A DNA stretch of 64,000 nt from Bradyrhizobium ontarionense (GTDB lineage Bacteria; Pseudomonadota; Alphaproteobacteria; Rhizobiales; Xanthobacteraceae), in the NCBI RefSeq assembly GCF_021088345.1, contig NZ_CP088156.1, forward strand, positions 7,307,001-7,371,000, read 5' to 3'. The position numbers were made by a program, and so were the translations under genes. This document shows positions 8,895 through 18,859 of the stretch, piece by piece; within the stretch, counting starts at the first letter, position 1, and each line of letters opens with the position of its first letter. The notes under the pieces were generated by a model. The model ran no database searches and had not been told where the DNA came from. It saw nothing but the letters and a program-made list of their open reading frames with translations.

Positions 8895-9624
8895 CCTCCG
8901 GCCACGCCGCGGCATCGATGAGCAGGAGCGTCTCATGGTCCGAGCGGGCGCGATTGGCCGGCAGGTTCTCGCCCGCGAGCACGCGCGTCAAGATCGGCCG
9001 CTTGTCGGCGCCGGCCACTTCGAACAGCATCGTCCAGCACGAGGCCAGCGTCGGCAGCGTCAGGCTGACGCGGGGCACGAACGGCGCGACGTTGGCGGTC
9101 TCGACGCCGACCACCCAGCGGTCCTGAACGTCGACGGCGGGAGAACCGGGAAACAGCGAGGCGGTGTGGCCATCCGGCCCGATGCCAAGCAGCACCAGGT
9201 CGAACAGGGGCCGCGTCGGATCGAGGCGGTCCGTACCATGGAACGCCTGCAACTCGTGCTCATAGCGCCGCGCGGCGGCGTGAGGATCCATCGTGTCCGT
9301 CTCAATCGCGTGAATGTTGGCGGCCGGCGCGCAGGCATCGAGAAACGCCGCGCGCGCCATGGTCATATTGTGCAGGGGATCGCCGGCCGGCACGAGCCGC
9401 TCGTCGCCGACGAACCAGTGCAGGCGCGGCCAGGGAATACGGGCCCGATAGGGTGCGGTCGCGAGCAGCTCATACAGCTGCTTGGGGCTGGAGCCGCCGG
9501 CGAGGCAGATCGCCACCCGTCCGGCATTGGCCTCGATCCGCGTCAACAGATGCTCGGCTGCGGTCCTGGCCATCGCCGCCTTGTCGGCGACGCGCACCAG
9601 TTTGCGGCCAGGCTGCGCGGCCAT
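8875..9624 (-). CDS. pgl: 6-phosphogluconolactonase
   Basis: The 249-residue product hydrolyses 6-phosphoglucono-delta-lactone to 6-phosphogluconate, the second oxidative pentose phosphate step. Conserved blocks of the DevB/NagB-like family are LAGGSSPKQLYELL, WFVGDERLVP with a following HNMTMAR, and GIGPDGHTASLFPG. It starts three bases after the zwf stop codon and overlaps gntK by 20 bases, a tightly packed operon order that matches the pathway order zwf, pgl, then gnd substrate supply. Confidence 0.95.
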   Translation of the reverse strand: MAAQPGRKLVRVADKAAMARTAAEHLLTRIEANAGRVAICLAGGSSPKQLYELLATAPYRARIPWPRLHWFVGDERLVPAGDPLHNMTMARAAFLDACAPAANIHAIETDTMDPHAAARRYEHELQAFHGTDRLDPTRPLFDLVLLGIGPDGHTASLFPGSPAVDVQDRWVVGVETANVAPFVPRVSLTLPTLASCWTMLFEVAGADKRPILTRVLAGENLPANRARSDHETLLLIDAAAWPEDESGDV

Positions 9625-9627
9625 CGC

Positions 9628-11151
9628 CTAGCCCAGTTCACGCCAGCTGCGGCCGTCACGGGCCAGCAGATCGGCCGCTGCGTCAGGACCGTCGCTCCCG
9701 GCGGCGTAGGAATGGAGGCCATCCTGGCCGGCCTTCTTCCAGGCCTCGATGAAGGGCTGCACCGCTTTCCAGCCGGCTTCGACGCTGTCGGCGCGCTGGA
9801 ACAGGATGTTGTCGCCGATCATGCAGTCGTAGATCAGCGTTTCATAGCCGGTGGCCGGTTCAGCCTGGAAATAATCCTTGTAGTTGAACTTCATCTGCAC
9901 GCCGTCGGTGCGGATCGTGGGACCCGGCACCTTGGTGTTGAACTGCAGCGTGATGCTTTGGGTCGGCTCGATGCCGATGACGAGATAGTTTTCCGCCAGC
10001 GTCTCGACCGGCGTGCAGTTGAACATCGCGAACGGTGCCTGGCGGAACTTGATCGCGACCTCGGTGCGCTTGGCCCCGAGCGCCTTGCCGGTGCGCAGAT
10101 AGAACGGCACCCCGGCCCAGCGCCAATTGTCGATCGTCAGCTTGAGGGCCGCGTAGGTCTCGGTCGTGCTGTCGGGACGCACGTCCTTGGTCCTGGAATA
10201 ATCGGGCAGTTCGGTGTCGCCGATCATGCCGGCTACGTACTGGCCGCGGACCGAGTTCAGCAGCGCCTCTTGCTCGCTGACCGGCTGGATCGCAGACAGC
10301 ACCTCGGCCTTTTCGGAACGGACCGTGTGCGCATCGAACCGCGCGGGCGGCTCCATCGCCACCAGCGAGAGCAGCTGAAACAGATGGTTCGGCACCATGT
10401 CGCGCAGCGCGCCGGTGGCGTCATAGAAGCTGCCGCGGGTGCCGACGCCGAGTTTCTCCTCGACCGTGATCTGCACGTGGTCGATGTGATGCCGGTTCCA
10501 GATCGGCTCGAACATGCCGTTGGCGAAGCGCAGCACCAGGATGTTCTGGACCGTCTCCTTGCCGAGATAATGATCGATCCGATAGATCTGATGCTCGGTG
10601 ACGAGCTCCAGCAGCTCGTCGTTCAGCTTCTTGGCTGATGCGAGGTCGGTCCCGAACGGTTTTTCGACCACCAGGCGACGCCAGGCGTTGCCGTCTTCCC
10701 TCAGCAGGCCGACGCGTCCGAGTTGTTGAGCGATCGGCGCAAAGGCACTCGGCGGCGTCGCCAGATAGAACAGGCGATTGCCACCGGTTTCCCGCGCGGC
10801 CTCCAGTTTCTCCAGCCTTGCTTTCAACTGATCGAAACTGTCCGGCTCCCTGGGGTCGGCTTCGATCGCGGTCACGCATTGCAGAAGTTGTTTTGCGATC
10901 TCGTCCTCGATCGGACGGGTCGCGTATTTGCGCAAACCCTCCATCAGATTGTCACGCAGCTGCTCGCTCGATACGCCCTTGCGGGCAATGCCGACGATGC
11001 AGAACCGCTCCGGCAGCAGGTGACCGGCCGCGAGATTGTACAGCGAGGGCAGGACGAGCCGGTGGGTGAGGTCGCCGGTCACGCCGAAGATCACGAAAGC
11101 GCAGGCGTCGGGCTTGCGATGGTCGGGCTGACGAGGATGCGACGTAGTCAC
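9628..11151 (-). CDS. zwf: glucose-6-phosphate 1-dehydrogenase
   Basis: The 507-residue enzyme oxidises glucose 6-phosphate with NAD(P)+ to the lactone, the entry step of the oxidative pentose phosphate and Entner-Doudoroff routes. The nucleotide-binding motif [10 protein letters not shown] is near residue 20-30 and the substrate-binding signature RIDHYLGKE is near the middle; length is normal. The ATG overlaps the gnd stop codon by four bases, so translation is probably coupled. It is central in the leftward operon tal-pgi, gnd, zwf, pgl, gntK, HAD. Confidence 0.97.
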   Translation of the reverse strand: MTTSHPRQPDHRKPDACAFVIFGVTGDLTHRLVLPSLYNLAAGHLLPERFCIVGIARKGVSSEQLRDNLMEGLRKYATRPIEDEIAKQLLQCVTAIEADPREPDSFDQLKARLEKLEAARETGGNRLFYLATPPSAFAPIAQQLGRVGLLREDGNAWRRLVVEKPFGTDLASAKKLNDELLELVTEHQIYRIDHYLGKETVQNILVLRFANGMFEPIWNRHHIDHVQITVEEKLGVGTRGSFYDATGALRDMVPNHLFQLLSLVAMEPPARFDAHTVRSEKAEVLSAIQPVSEQEALLNSVRGQYVAGMIGDTELPDYSRTKDVRPDSTTETYAALKLTIDNWRWAGVPFYLRTGKALGAKRTEVAIKFRQAPFAMFNCTPVETLAENYLVIGIEPTQSITLQFNTKVPGPTIRTDGVQMKFNYKDYFQAEPATGYETLIYDCMIGDNILFQRADSVEAGWKAVQPFIEAWKKAGQDGLHSYAAGSDGPDAAADLLARDGRSWRELG

Positions 11152-12191
11152 GCGCGGTCCACCTTGGGCTTGACGATCTCAGGCGCGCTCTGGTGCGCGG
11201 AGTCGGGATGCTGCTCGGGCTCCTTGTGTCCGCCGAAGCCCTCGCGCATCGCGGAGAGAATCTTTTCCGCGAAGGTATGGTCCTGGCGCGAGCGGAACCG
11301 GGCGAACAGGGCCGCGGTCAGCACTTCGGCCGGGACCGCCTCATCGATCGCGGCGTTGACAGTCCAACGTCCTTCGCCGGAATCCTCGACGAAGCCGGAA
11401 TATGTCTCCAGACCCGGCTGTCGCGCCAGCGCAATCGCGGTGAGATCGAGCAGCCAGGACGGGATCACGCTACCCCGGCGCCACACTTCGGCGACATCGG
11501 CGAGGTCGAAGTCGAAGCGATGCTCTGCGGGCAGAGCGTGGCTGTTCGCATTCCTCAGGATGTCGAAGCCTTCGGCATAAGCCTGCATCAGGCCGTATTC
11601 GATGCCGTTATGGATCATCTTGACGAAATGCCCGGCACCGACGGGGCCGGCATGGATGTAGCCCTGCTCGACCCTGATGTCGCGCTGATTTCGGCCGGGG
11701 GTGGGCGGAATGTCGCCGCGGCCCGGTGCGAGGCTCGCGAAGATCGGATCGAGCCGGTCGACGACCGCCTTGTCGCCGCCGATCATCATGCAGTAGCCGC
11801 GATCGAGCCCCCAGACTCCGCCGGAGGTGCCGACGTCGACGTAGTGCAGGCCGCGCTCGTTCAGCGCCTTGCCACGACGCACATCGTCCTGCCAGAAGCT
11901 GTTGCCGCCGTCGATGACGACATCGTCGGGCTGCATCAGCTTCGTCAGTTGGTCGATCGTGGCCTCGGTGATCTTGCCGGCCGGCAGCATCACCCAGGCG
12001 TGGCGTGGCCCGTCGAGCTTGCCGACGAACTCTTCCAGGCTCGCGGCGCCGGTCGCGCCTTCGGAGGACAGAGCTGCGACCGCCTTGGGGTCGCGGTCGA
12101 AGACGACGCAGGAGTGACCCGCGCGCATCAGGCGGCGAACGATGTTGCCGCCCATTCGCCCGAGACCGATCATGCCGAGTTGCATTGACAA
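11148..12191 (-). CDS. gnd: 6-phosphogluconate dehydrogenase, decarboxylating (short form)
   Basis: This 347-residue protein converts 6-phosphogluconate to ribulose 5-phosphate and CO2. The N-terminal dinucleotide fold shows [13 protein letters not shown], and the substrate-binding region includes [10 protein letters not shown] and [15 protein letters not shown]. At about 350 residues it belongs to the short 6PGDH class, which is often NAD-dependent, rather than the 470-residue GndA type. It sits eight bases after tal-pgi and overlaps zwf by four bases, so it is the second gene in the operon. Confidence 0.94.
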   Translation of the reverse strand: MSMQLGMIGLGRMGGNIVRRLMRAGHSCVVFDRDPKAVAALSSEGATGAASLEEFVGKLDGPRHAWVMLPAGKITEATIDQLTKLMQPDDVVIDGGNSFWQDDVRRGKALNERGLHYVDVGTSGGVWGLDRGYCMMIGGDKAVVDRLDPIFASLAPGRGDIPPTPGRNQRDIRVEQGYIHAGPVGAGHFVKMIHNGIEYGLMQAYAEGFDILRNANSHALPAEHRFDFDLADVAEVWRRGSVIPSWLLDLTAIALARQPGLETYSGFVEDSGEGRWTVNAAIDEAVPAEVLTAALFARFRSRQDHTFAEKILSAMREGFGGHKEPEQHPDSAHQSAPEIVKPKVDRA

Positions 12192-12199
12192 TGACCTTC

Positions 12200-15046
12200 C
12201 TAGCTCAGCGCTTCGGTGATCGCGCTGTCGAGCATCTTCAGGCCCGATTTCAGATTGCCCTTCAGATGCACGCGCAGGGCGCGGCGGCCGCGTTCGGTGA
12301 GCACGTCGAAATCGCCGCGCGCCTGCGCCGCCTTGATGACGCCGAAGCTGGCCTTCTGACCAGGGATCGGCAGATCGTCGGCATCGTCTGCGGTGATCTG
12401 GAGAAACACGCCGCTGTCGGGGCCGCCCTTGTAGGCCTGGCCGGTCGAGTGCAGGAAGCGCGGGCCGAATTCGGCGCAGGTCGCGAGGTGCTTGGCGTCG
12501 CGCAGCTTGAGCCTGATGCGCTGCAACGCATCGATGTTGCCCGAATTGCGCTCGATATAGCCGAGCAGGGCAACGTAGTCGCCTTCGTCGGTGCGGCCGA
12601 GATGCGCCTTCAGCCAGGAGGCGAGGGTGCCGTTGGCGCCGTGCTCGCGCAAGCTCTCGGCGTTGTGAGCGTCGGTGTAGAGCTCGCAGTCCTTGATGGA
12701 GACGACCGGCTCCTCCGCAGGAAGCGCGCCGGTCTGCTCGAACGCTGCCGTCAGCTCCCGTGTCTTGATCTTGGCGGCCTCGACGTCGGGCTGGTCGAAT
12801 GGATTGATGCCGAGGACTGCACCGGCCACGGCGGTCGCCATCTCGAAGCGGAAGAATTCCTGCCCGAGCTGGTCGATCGAGCTCATGACGATGCGCACGA
12901 CGGGATGACCGGCTTCTTCCAGCGCTGCCAGCTTCGCGTCATGGTGGGCGACATCGTCGCCTTCGACCCTGATGTCGATGAAGAAGCGGTCGCTGCCGTA
13001 GGTGGATGGATCGCCGATCGGCTCGCCATCGATTGGAATCAGGCCCTTGCCTTCCTTGCCCGTGGATTCCGCGATCAGCTGCTCGGCCCAGGCGCCGAAA
13101 TCCGCCACCTTGGGGGAGGCGAAGACCGTCACCTTGTCGCGGCCCTCCAGACCGGCGAGGCCCATCACCAGCCCGAGCTGGACTCCCGGGTTCTGCAGCG
13201 GCGGCACGTCAGGGCCGCAGGAGCGCACCATCGAGAGCGCGTTCGTGATCAGCCTGCGGACGTCGATGCCCGCGGTTGCTGCCGGCACCAGGCCGAATGG
13301 CGACAGCACCGAGTAGCGGCCGCCGATGGTGGGGTCGCCATGGAAGATGCGGGCGAAGCCCTGGCGTTGCGCCGCCTTCTCCAGCGATGATCCGGGATCG
13401 GTGACTGCAATGAAGCGGTGGCCCGCCTTGCTGGCGCCGATCGCTTCGCTCACGCGCGCAAAGAAATAGTCCTTCATCGCGTTGGGCTCGGTGGTGCCGC
13501 CGGATTTCGAGGAGACGATGAAGACCGTCCTGGAGATGTCGATGGTCTTCTCCATCGCGCGCACCTGCGCGGGATCGGTGGAGTCGAGCACATGCAGCTT
13601 GGGAAAGCCCGTCTTGCGCGGAAAAGTCTCGGCGAGCACTTCCGGTCCGAGGCTCGATCCGCCCATGCCGAGCACGACGGCGTCGGAAAATTTCTGTCCC
13701 TTCACCCGTTGCGCATAGTCCTCATAGTCGGCAACGTCAGCTTTGGTCGCGCTGGTCAGCCAACCCAGCCATTTGTGCTCGTCGCGGCCGGTCCACACCG
13801 TGGCGTCCTTGTGCCAGAGCCGCCGGATCTTGGCCGCCTTGCGCCATTCCTCGGTCGCCGCGGCGATCTTCTTCTCCAGCGGCGCGCCTGGCGCGATCGT
13901 CTGTTGACCCAATTCGATGCCGAGGACCGTCGCACGCTTGTAGGCGACCGCGCCGTAGAGCTTGTCGGCGGCGTCGGCAAACTGCTTGACGCCGTCGATC
14001 ACGAGGTCGGCGGTGATCTCGTCGAGCGAGATGCCGGTCTTTGCAAGGTCATCAAGGGCCGCCCGGGCGGCCTCGACGTCTTCTTCCAGGCTGTCGCGCG
14101 CCTTGCCATGGTCGCGGAACGCATCCAGCGTCGCCGGCGGCACGGTGTTGACGGTGTTCGGCCCGATCAATTCCTCGACATAGAGGACGTCGCTGTAATC
14201 CTTGTTCTTGGTGCCCGTCGACGCCCATAGCAGGCGCTGTGGCCTGGCCCCCTTGGCCGCCAGCCGCTCCCAGCGGTCTCCCGAGAACAGCTGCTTGTAA
14301 TCCTGGTAGGCCATCTTGGCGTTGGCGATGGCGATCTTGCCCTTCAGCGCGGCGAGCCGTTCCTTCTCGCTCGGATCGTTGGCCTGGGCGATCTTCTCGT
14401 CGAGCTGCTTGTCGACGACGCTGTCGATGCGACTGACGAAGAAGGAGGCCACGCTCGCGATATGCGACGGATCGCCGCCACCGGCGACATAGGCTTCGAG
14501 ACCCGCGAGATAGGCTTCCGCGACCTGGCGATAGACGTCCTGTGAGAACAGGAGCGTGATGTTGACGCTGATGCCGCGGCTGATCAGGTGTCGGATCGCC
14601 GGCAGGCCGGCATCGGTGGCCGGCACCTTGATCATCAGGTTCTTGCGGTCGACGGCCTTCCAGAGTTGCTCGGCTTCGGTGGTGGTCCCATCGGTGTCCA
14701 TCGCCAGATAGGGCGAGACTTCGAGGCTGACGAAACCGTCATTGCCGTCGAACCGGTCATAGACCGTGCGCAGCACGTCGGCGGCGTTCTGGATATCCTC
14801 GACCGCGACCGCCTCGAACAGCTGCGTCGGCGAGCGGTCGCCACTCTTCAGTGCCTTTGCGATCGGCGCGTCATATTCGTCCGAACTGCCGATCGCCTTT
14901 TCGAAGATTGCGGGATTTGACGTGACACCCTTGACGCCGTCCTCGTCAATCAGCCGCTTGAGGTCGCCCTTGGCGACGAAGCCGCGTGCGAGGAAATCGA
15001 GCCAGACCGCCTGGCCGTGTTCTTCGAGAGCTTTGACCGGATTCAT
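12200..15046 (-). CDS. tal-pgi: bifunctional transaldolase / glucose-6-phosphate isomerase
   Basis: A 948-residue fusion. The N-terminal part, about residues 1-365, is transaldolase ([20 protein letters not shown] near residue 35-55, and [13 protein letters not shown] carrying the Schiff-base lysine region). The C-terminal part, about 380-945, is phosphoglucose isomerase ([34 protein letters not shown]). Together it links the non-oxidative pentose phosphate branch to fructose/glucose 6-phosphate interconversion and supplies substrate for zwf downstream. Such fusions are known in alphaproteobacteria. It is the first gene of the leftward operon. The frame is open throughout. Confidence 0.96.
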   Translation of the reverse strand: MNPVKALEEHGQAVWLDFLARGFVAKGDLKRLIDEDGVKGVTSNPAIFEKAIGSSDEYDAPIAKALKSGDRSPTQLFEAVAVEDIQNAADVLRTVYDRFDGNDGFVSLEVSPYLAMDTDGTTTEAEQLWKAVDRKNLMIKVPATDAGLPAIRHLISRGISVNITLLFSQDVYRQVAEAYLAGLEAYVAGGGDPSHIASVASFFVSRIDSVVDKQLDEKIAQANDPSEKERLAALKGKIAIANAKMAYQDYKQLFSGDRWERLAAKGARPQRLLWASTGTKNKDYSDVLYVEELIGPNTVNTVPPATLDAFRDHGKARDSLEEDVEAARAALDDLAKTGISLDEITADLVIDGVKQFADAADKLYGAVAYKRATVLGIELGQQTIAPGAPLEKKIAAATEEWRKAAKIRRLWHKDATVWTGRDEHKWLGWLTSATKADVADYEDYAQRVKGQKFSDAVVLGMGGSSLGPEVLAETFPRKTGFPKLHVLDSTDPAQVRAMEKTIDISRTVFIVSSKSGGTTEPNAMKDYFFARVSEAIGASKAGHRFIAVTDPGSSLEKAAQRQGFARIFHGDPTIGGRYSVLSPFGLVPAATAGIDVRRLITNALSMVRSCGPDVPPLQNPGVQLGLVMGLAGLEGRDKVTVFASPKVADFGAWAEQLIAESTGKEGKGLIPIDGEPIGDPSTYGSDRFFIDIRVEGDDVAHHDAKLAALEEAGHPVVRIVMSSIDQLGQEFFRFEMATAVAGAVLGINPFDQPDVEAAKIKTRELTAAFEQTGALPAEEPVVSIKDCELYTDAHNAESLREHGANGTLASWLKAHLGRTDEGDYVALLGYIERNSGNIDALQRIRLKLRDAKHLATCAEFGPRFLHSTGQAYKGGPDSGVFLQITADDADDLPIPGQKASFGVIKAAQARGDFDVLTERGRRALRVHLKGNLKSGLKMLDSAITEALS

Positions 15047-15177
15047 GATGCCTATCTATGTGCGTCGGCTTGCTTTTTTTGGTTCCCGTCCGGCAGCGTG
15101 CCAGACGGACATGGACCAGACATGAACGACTATGCGCCACGCCTGCCGATAACGCCATTCATATTGGATTGATCCGT

Positions 15178-15241
15178 CTTGGATCCCAAAAGGCTTGGAT
15201 CCCAAAAGGCTTGGATCCTAGAAGGCTTGGATCCCAAGAGG
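15178..15241. repeat. tandem repeat, 16-base unit x 4
   Basis: Four head-to-tail copies of CTTGGATCCCAAAAGG at 15178, 15194, 15210 and 15226. The first two are identical and the last two differ at one or two positions. It lies in the gap between tal-pgi and the DsrE-like gene. Confidence 0.95.
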
Positions 15242-15257
15242 TTGGTGCCGATCGGGC

Positions 15258-15302
15258 AGGGGTGTTGCAAGCAGGGGTCTTGCAAGCAGGTGTCTTGCAG
15301 GG
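15258..15302. repeat. tandem repeat, 15-base unit x 3
   Basis: Three head-to-tail copies of a unit like AGGGGTCTTGCAAGC at 15258, 15273 and 15288; the third is degenerate at its end. It starts 16 bases after the neighbouring 16-base minisatellite and is unrelated to it in sequence. Confidence 0.9.
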
Positions 15303-15336
15303 GGGCATCGAGATCGTCGGGCGCCGAGCCCTCAGA

Positions 15337-15783
15337 TCAAGGGCGCAGGTAGAGATAGCCCTTCGACTGCAACTCGGCGATCCGGACCACGCCGCCTCGG
15401 TCGGCTACGACGAAACCGGGCAGCAGATCGTTCAGAGTGAGGTTCTGCGCCTTCATCGTGTTGCCGCAGGCAGCCAGCTGCAAACCTGCCCTGGAGAAAT
15501 GTCCGACGCGGGTCTTGACGTCCTGGGCTGCGCCCGCGGCAAAGGCGCGCAATGCCGGGCCATGGACGACGAGCGCGATCGTGACCTGATCCGGGCCGCC
15601 GACACCGTCGTAATGGTTCTGAATGTTGCCGAGAACGAAGCCGACCTTGTCGATCTCATTCAAATGATAGACGACCTTGAGCCTATCGTTAGATTGGCTT
15701 CTCTCCGCGGATCGTGCGCGCGAGCTTGCGAACACTGCGCCGAGAGCGGAGAGGGCTCCGCCCAGCAAATTGCGCCGATGCAT
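15337..15783 (-). CDS. exported DsrE/DsrF-like protein
   Basis: A 148-residue protein with an N-terminal twin-arginine-like signal (MHRRNLLGGALSALGAVFAS, ending near SARSA), so probably exported by Tat and cleaved. The mature part has the DsrE-like fold pattern: KVVYHLNEIDKVGFVLGNIQNH, then VALVVHGPAL and a later AACGNTMKAQ with a single Cys where sulfur-carrier DsrE proteins have one. Members handle sulfur or are of unknown role. The start at 15783 places the RR motif correctly; an ATG at 15819 would precede it by 12 residues. It is followed downstream by the minisatellites and tal-pgi, and preceded by another exported protein gene 54 bases away. Confidence 0.75.
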   Translation of the reverse strand: MHRRNLLGGALSALGAVFASSRARSAERSQSNDRLKVVYHLNEIDKVGFVLGNIQNHYDGVGGPDQVTIALVVHGPALRAFAAGAAQDVKTRVGHFSRAGLQLAACGNTMKAQNLTLNDLLPGFVVADRGGVVRIAELQSKGYLYLRP

Positions 15784-15837
15784 GGTCCTGCTCCTTGCAA
15801 ACCTGAAACGCCGCCACATGTGTTTGGGAGTATGCCA

Positions 15838-16455
15838 TCATTTGTGCCGGATGCCCGCGAGTTCCTTGCGGTCGGTCATGAGTCCCGCGCAGTCCGCGGT
15901 GTCGGTGCGGTCGAGCCGGAAGATCTTGTCGTCGCTCCCTGCGATCAGCGCGTCCGCGGCGTCATCGTCGGGCTTGTTGCCGCGTTGCCAGACCGTGATG
16001 CGTGTCAGACGCACGATCGCGGACGTATCGTCCTTCGACATCGCGATCTCGATGCCGCCGCCCTCGCAGTCGACCGGGCAGCCGTAGCGGATCTCGTGTC
16101 CGCCATCCTCGGCGCGAATGTGGTCGCACGATCCGCTGGAGTCGAAATCGCCGGCGCGGTCGCGGTAATTGACGCCGAGGCGAAACGAATAACCCATGAT
16201 GCTTTCGCCTTGCGGAATCTCCGCCGTGACCAGAAGCTGCATCGCACGGACCTTCTGCTTGGGATGCTGCGCCAGATGATCGGGCGTGTAGCGACGCGTG
16301 AAGCAGGCGTAGGCTCTTTGTCCGGGCGCCTTCGTGAAGACCCGCGCGTCGTACGCTCTCGCTTTCGCCGGACCGATGATGTCGTCCGCGCGCGCGCCGG
16401 TGCTGACACCGGCAAGTGCGACGCCGGTCAGGATGAACTGAAGAAGTCGCGCCAT
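15838..16455 (-). CDS. exported protein of unknown function
   Basis: A 205-residue product I do not recognise. MARLLQFILTGVALAGVSTGARA is a clear Sec signal peptide with cleavage before DDIIGP. The mature domain has five cysteines, two of them in SSGSCDHIRA and RYGCPVDCEGG, suggesting disulfides, and ends DCAGLMTDRKELAGIRHK. The start at 16455 gives the signal peptide directly; an in-frame ATG 57 bases upstream would bury it. It runs in the same direction as the DsrE-like gene and the pair may be one transcript. Confidence 0.75.
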   Translation of the reverse strand: MARLLQFILTGVALAGVSTGARADDIIGPAKARAYDARVFTKAPGQRAYACFTRRYTPDHLAQHPKQKVRAMQLLVTAEIPQGESIMGYSFRLGVNYRDRAGDFDSSGSCDHIRAEDGGHEIRYGCPVDCEGGGIEIAMSKDDTSAIVRLTRITVWQRGNKPDDDAADALIAGSDDKIFRLDRTDTADCAGLMTDRKELAGIRHK

Positions 16456-16905
16456 GATGTTTGTCCGCTGCCTGTGGCCCGCGCGCATCACGTCGCGCGA
16501 CCGGTGAAACATTCCAGGCTTTGGTCGCTGCGGAGAAGATGCGCGTTCACTTGCGGTTCACTCGGGGGAGAGACACTGTTTTCGACGCCCCGTCAGGCGG
16601 AGTTCACGTGGCTTCACAAGGCCTTGTGCGGCGCAGGGAGACTACGGTGCCGGGGTATTGCGGATGTTGCGAAGCAGAGACAATGAGGTACAAATGGAGG
16701 GAGTCGGCCTGTTTTTGCCGAACTATTGAGCGAAGTGCATCTTGATAGGGCATAGGCTGCATGCACTTTGCGTTGCGGAAAAGGACGAAGAGGGTGCCCA
16801 ATAGGGGCTAGCGCGCTTCATTCTGAGTCGGTTCGAGACCAGTAGGAACGTACTTGGATCTCGACCCGTTGCAGCAGTGCGGCGGAACCTACGTGGAGAG
16901 GGATC
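16456..16905. other. 450-bp control region upstream of prkA
   Basis: No gene is supported here. It contains the EcfG promoter at 16845-16870 and an 8-base inverted repeat AAGTGCAT (16733-16740) / ATGCACTT (16761-16768) with a 20-base centre that could be a regulator site. A GGAGAGG ribosome-binding site sits just before the prkA ATG. Confidence 0.6.
16845..16870 (+). promoter_or_regulatory. consensus EcfG (general stress sigma) promoter for prkA
   Basis: GGAAC at 16845-16849, 17 bases, then CGTT at 16867-16870, a perfect match to the EcfG consensus. Transcription would begin near 16877, leaving a leader of about 29 bases with GGAGAGG before the prkA ATG. Position, strand and spacing are all as expected for a working promoter. 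Confidence 0.8.
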
Positions 16906-18849
16906 ATGTACAACGATTCGTTGTTCAACGCGTTCGCTAGGTCGTTCGAGGCGCGAAGCCAGACCGACATGTCGATGCAGGAATATCTGGAATCGTGTCG
17001 AACCGACCCGATGCGATACGCGAACGCCGCTGAACGACTACTAGCAGCGATCGGTGAGCCTCAGATGATAGACACGGCCAAGGACCCACGCCTTGGCCGT
17101 ATTTTTTTGAACCGCACCGTTCGCCTGTATCCGGCCTTCGCCGGGTTCTACGGCATGGAAGACACGATCGAACGCATCGTCGGCTTCTTTCGGCACGCGG
17201 CCCAAGGTCTCGAAGAGCGCAAGCAGATCCTCTATCTGCTCGGGCCGGTCGGTGGCGGCAAGTCGTCGCTCGCCGAACGCCTCAAGCAATTGATGGAAGT
17301 TCATCCGATCTACGTGCTCAAGGCCGGCGATGAACTGAGCCCGGTGTTCGAATCGCCGCTCGGGCTGTTCGATCCTGATACACTCGGGCCGATGCTGGAG
17401 GAGAAATACGGCGTTCCGCGCCGCCGCCTCACCGGGCTGATGAGCCCCTGGTGCTACAAGCGGCTGGAAGCGTTCGGCGGCGACATCTCGCAGTTCCGCG
17501 TCGCCAAGCTGCAGCCGTCGCGGCTGCGGCAGATCGGCATCGCCAAGACCGAGCCGGGCGACGAGAACAACCAGGACATCTCCTCGCTGGTCGGCAAGGT
17601 CGACATCCGCAAGCTCGAGACCTATGCGCAGAACGACCCCGACGCCTACAGCTATTCGGGCGGCCTCAATCGCGCCAACCAGGGCATCCTCGAATTCGTC
17701 GAGATGTTCAAGGCGCCGATCAAGATGCTGCATCCGCTGCTGACGGCGACGCAGGAAGGCAACTATATCGGCACCGAGAACATCGGCGCCATTCCCTACA
17801 ACGGCGTGATCCTCGCCCACTCCAACGAGGCGGAGTGGCAGAGCTTCAAGACCAACAAGAACAACGAAGCCTTCATCGACCGTATCTGCGTGATCAAGGT
17901 TCCGTACTGCTTGCGCGTCACCGAGGAGCGCAAGATCTACGAGAAGCTGATCCATGGCTCCGAGCTCTCCGCCGCGCCCTGTGCGCCGGCCACGCTGGAC
18001 ACGCTGGCCCGCTTCTCGGTGATGTCGCGGCTGCGCAAGCACGAAAACTCGACGCTCTATGCCAAGATGCGGATCTATGACGGCGAGAGCCTGAAGGAGT
18101 CCGATCCGAAGGCGCGCAGCGTGCAGGAGTATCGCGACGCTGCCGGTGTCGACGAGGGCATGGACGGCATCTCCACCCGTTTCGCCTTCAAGGTGCTGGC
18201 TGCGACCTACAATCACGACACGTCGGAGGTTTCGGCCGACGCGGTTCATCTGATGTACGTGCTGGAGCAGTCGATCCGGCGCGAACAGTTGCCCGAGGAA
18301 ATCGAGAAGCGCTATCTCGAATTTATCAAGGCCGACCTGGCGCCGCGCTATGCGGAGTTCATCGGCCATGAGATCCAGAAAGCCTATCTGGAGTCCTACT
18401 CCGATTATGGTCAGAACCTGTTCGATCGTTACGTCGACTATGCCGACGCCTGGATCGAGGATCAGGACTTCAAGGATCCCGATACGGGACAGCTGCTCAA
18501 CCGCGAATCGTTGAACCAGGAGCTGACCAAGATCGAGAAGCCGGCCGGGATTGCCAATCCGAAGGACTTCCGCAACGAGGTTGTCAAGTTCTCTCTGCGT
18601 TCGCGGGCCCAGAATGGCGGCAAAAATCCGTCCTGGACCTCCTACGAAAAGATCCGCGAAGTCATCGAAAAGAGGATATTCTCTCAGGTCGAGGACCTTC
18701 TGCCGGTCATCTCCTTCGGCAGCAAGAAGGATGGCGATACCGAGAAGAAGCACGACGACTTCGTCGCGCGCATGGTCGAACGCGGCTACACCGAGCGGCA
18801 GGTCCGCCGGCTGGTCGAATGGTACATGCGGGTGAAGCAGGCGGGTTAA
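16906..18849 (+). CDS. prkA: PrkA family serine protein kinase / AAA-type protein
   Basis: A 647-residue cytoplasmic protein of the PrkA family (YeaG in E. coli), which combines an AAA-like ATPase core with a C-terminal kinase-like domain and is tied to stress and starvation responses. The Walker A motif GPVGGGKSS lies at about residues 113-121 and LAHSNEAEW near 305. Length is typical. The ATG is preceded by GGAGAGG and an EcfG promoter. The first 50-60 codons are less GC-biased than the rest, and codons 57-68 form a terminator-like hairpin. It heads the conserved prkA-yeaH-spoVR set; yeaH starts 185 bases downstream. Confidence 0.96.
   Translation: MYNDSLFNAFARSFEARSQTDMSMQEYLESCRTDPMRYANAAERLLAAIGEPQMIDTAKDPRLGRIFLNRTVRLYPAFAGFYGMEDTIERIVGFFRHAAQGLEERKQILYLLGPVGGGKSSLAERLKQLMEVHPIYVLKAGDELSPVFESPLGLFDPDTLGPMLEEKYGVPRRRLTGLMSPWCYKRLEAFGGDISQFRVAKLQPSRLRQIGIAKTEPGDENNQDISSLVGKVDIRKLETYAQNDPDAYSYSGGLNRANQGILEFVEMFKAPIKMLHPLLTATQEGNYIGTENIGAIPYNGVILAHSNEAEWQSFKTNKNNEAFIDRICVIKVPYCLRVTEERKIYEKLIHGSELSAAPCAPATLDTLARFSVMSRLRKHENSTLYAKMRIYDGESLKESDPKARSVQEYRDAAGVDEGMDGISTRFAFKVLAATYNHDTSEVSADAVHLMYVLEQSIRREQLPEEIEKRYLEFIKADLAPRYAEFIGHEIQKAYLESYSDYGQNLFDRYVDYADAWIEDQDFKDPDTGQLLNRESLNQELTKIEKPAGIANPKDFRNEVVKFSLRSRAQNGGKNPSWTSYEKIREVIEKRIFSQVEDLLPVISFGSKKDGDTEKKHDDFVARMVERGYTERQVRRLVEWYMRVKQAG
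17074..17108 (+). terminator. intrinsic-terminator-like hairpin inside the prkA coding region
   Basis: A perfect 10-base inverted repeat, ACGGCCAAGG (17074-17083) and CCTTGGCCGT (17091-17100), with a 7-base loop, followed by A and seven T. It overlaps prkA codons T57 to L68 and would release RNA about 230 bases after the EcfG start. The form is that of a strong Rho-independent terminator; whether it works while ribosomes translate the region is unknown. Confidence 0.7.
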
Positions 18850-18859
18850 AGCGTGTTCC

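Noticed and set aside
8824..10638. 604-codon open frame antisense to pgl and zwf
   Set aside because: It crosses two well-supported genes and shows no domain.
15058..16686. 542-codon frame through the minisatellites and two antisense genes
   Set aside because: It encodes repeats such as LGSQKAWIPKG only because the 16-base unit is read through in three frames; most of it is antisense to two genes with clear signal peptides.
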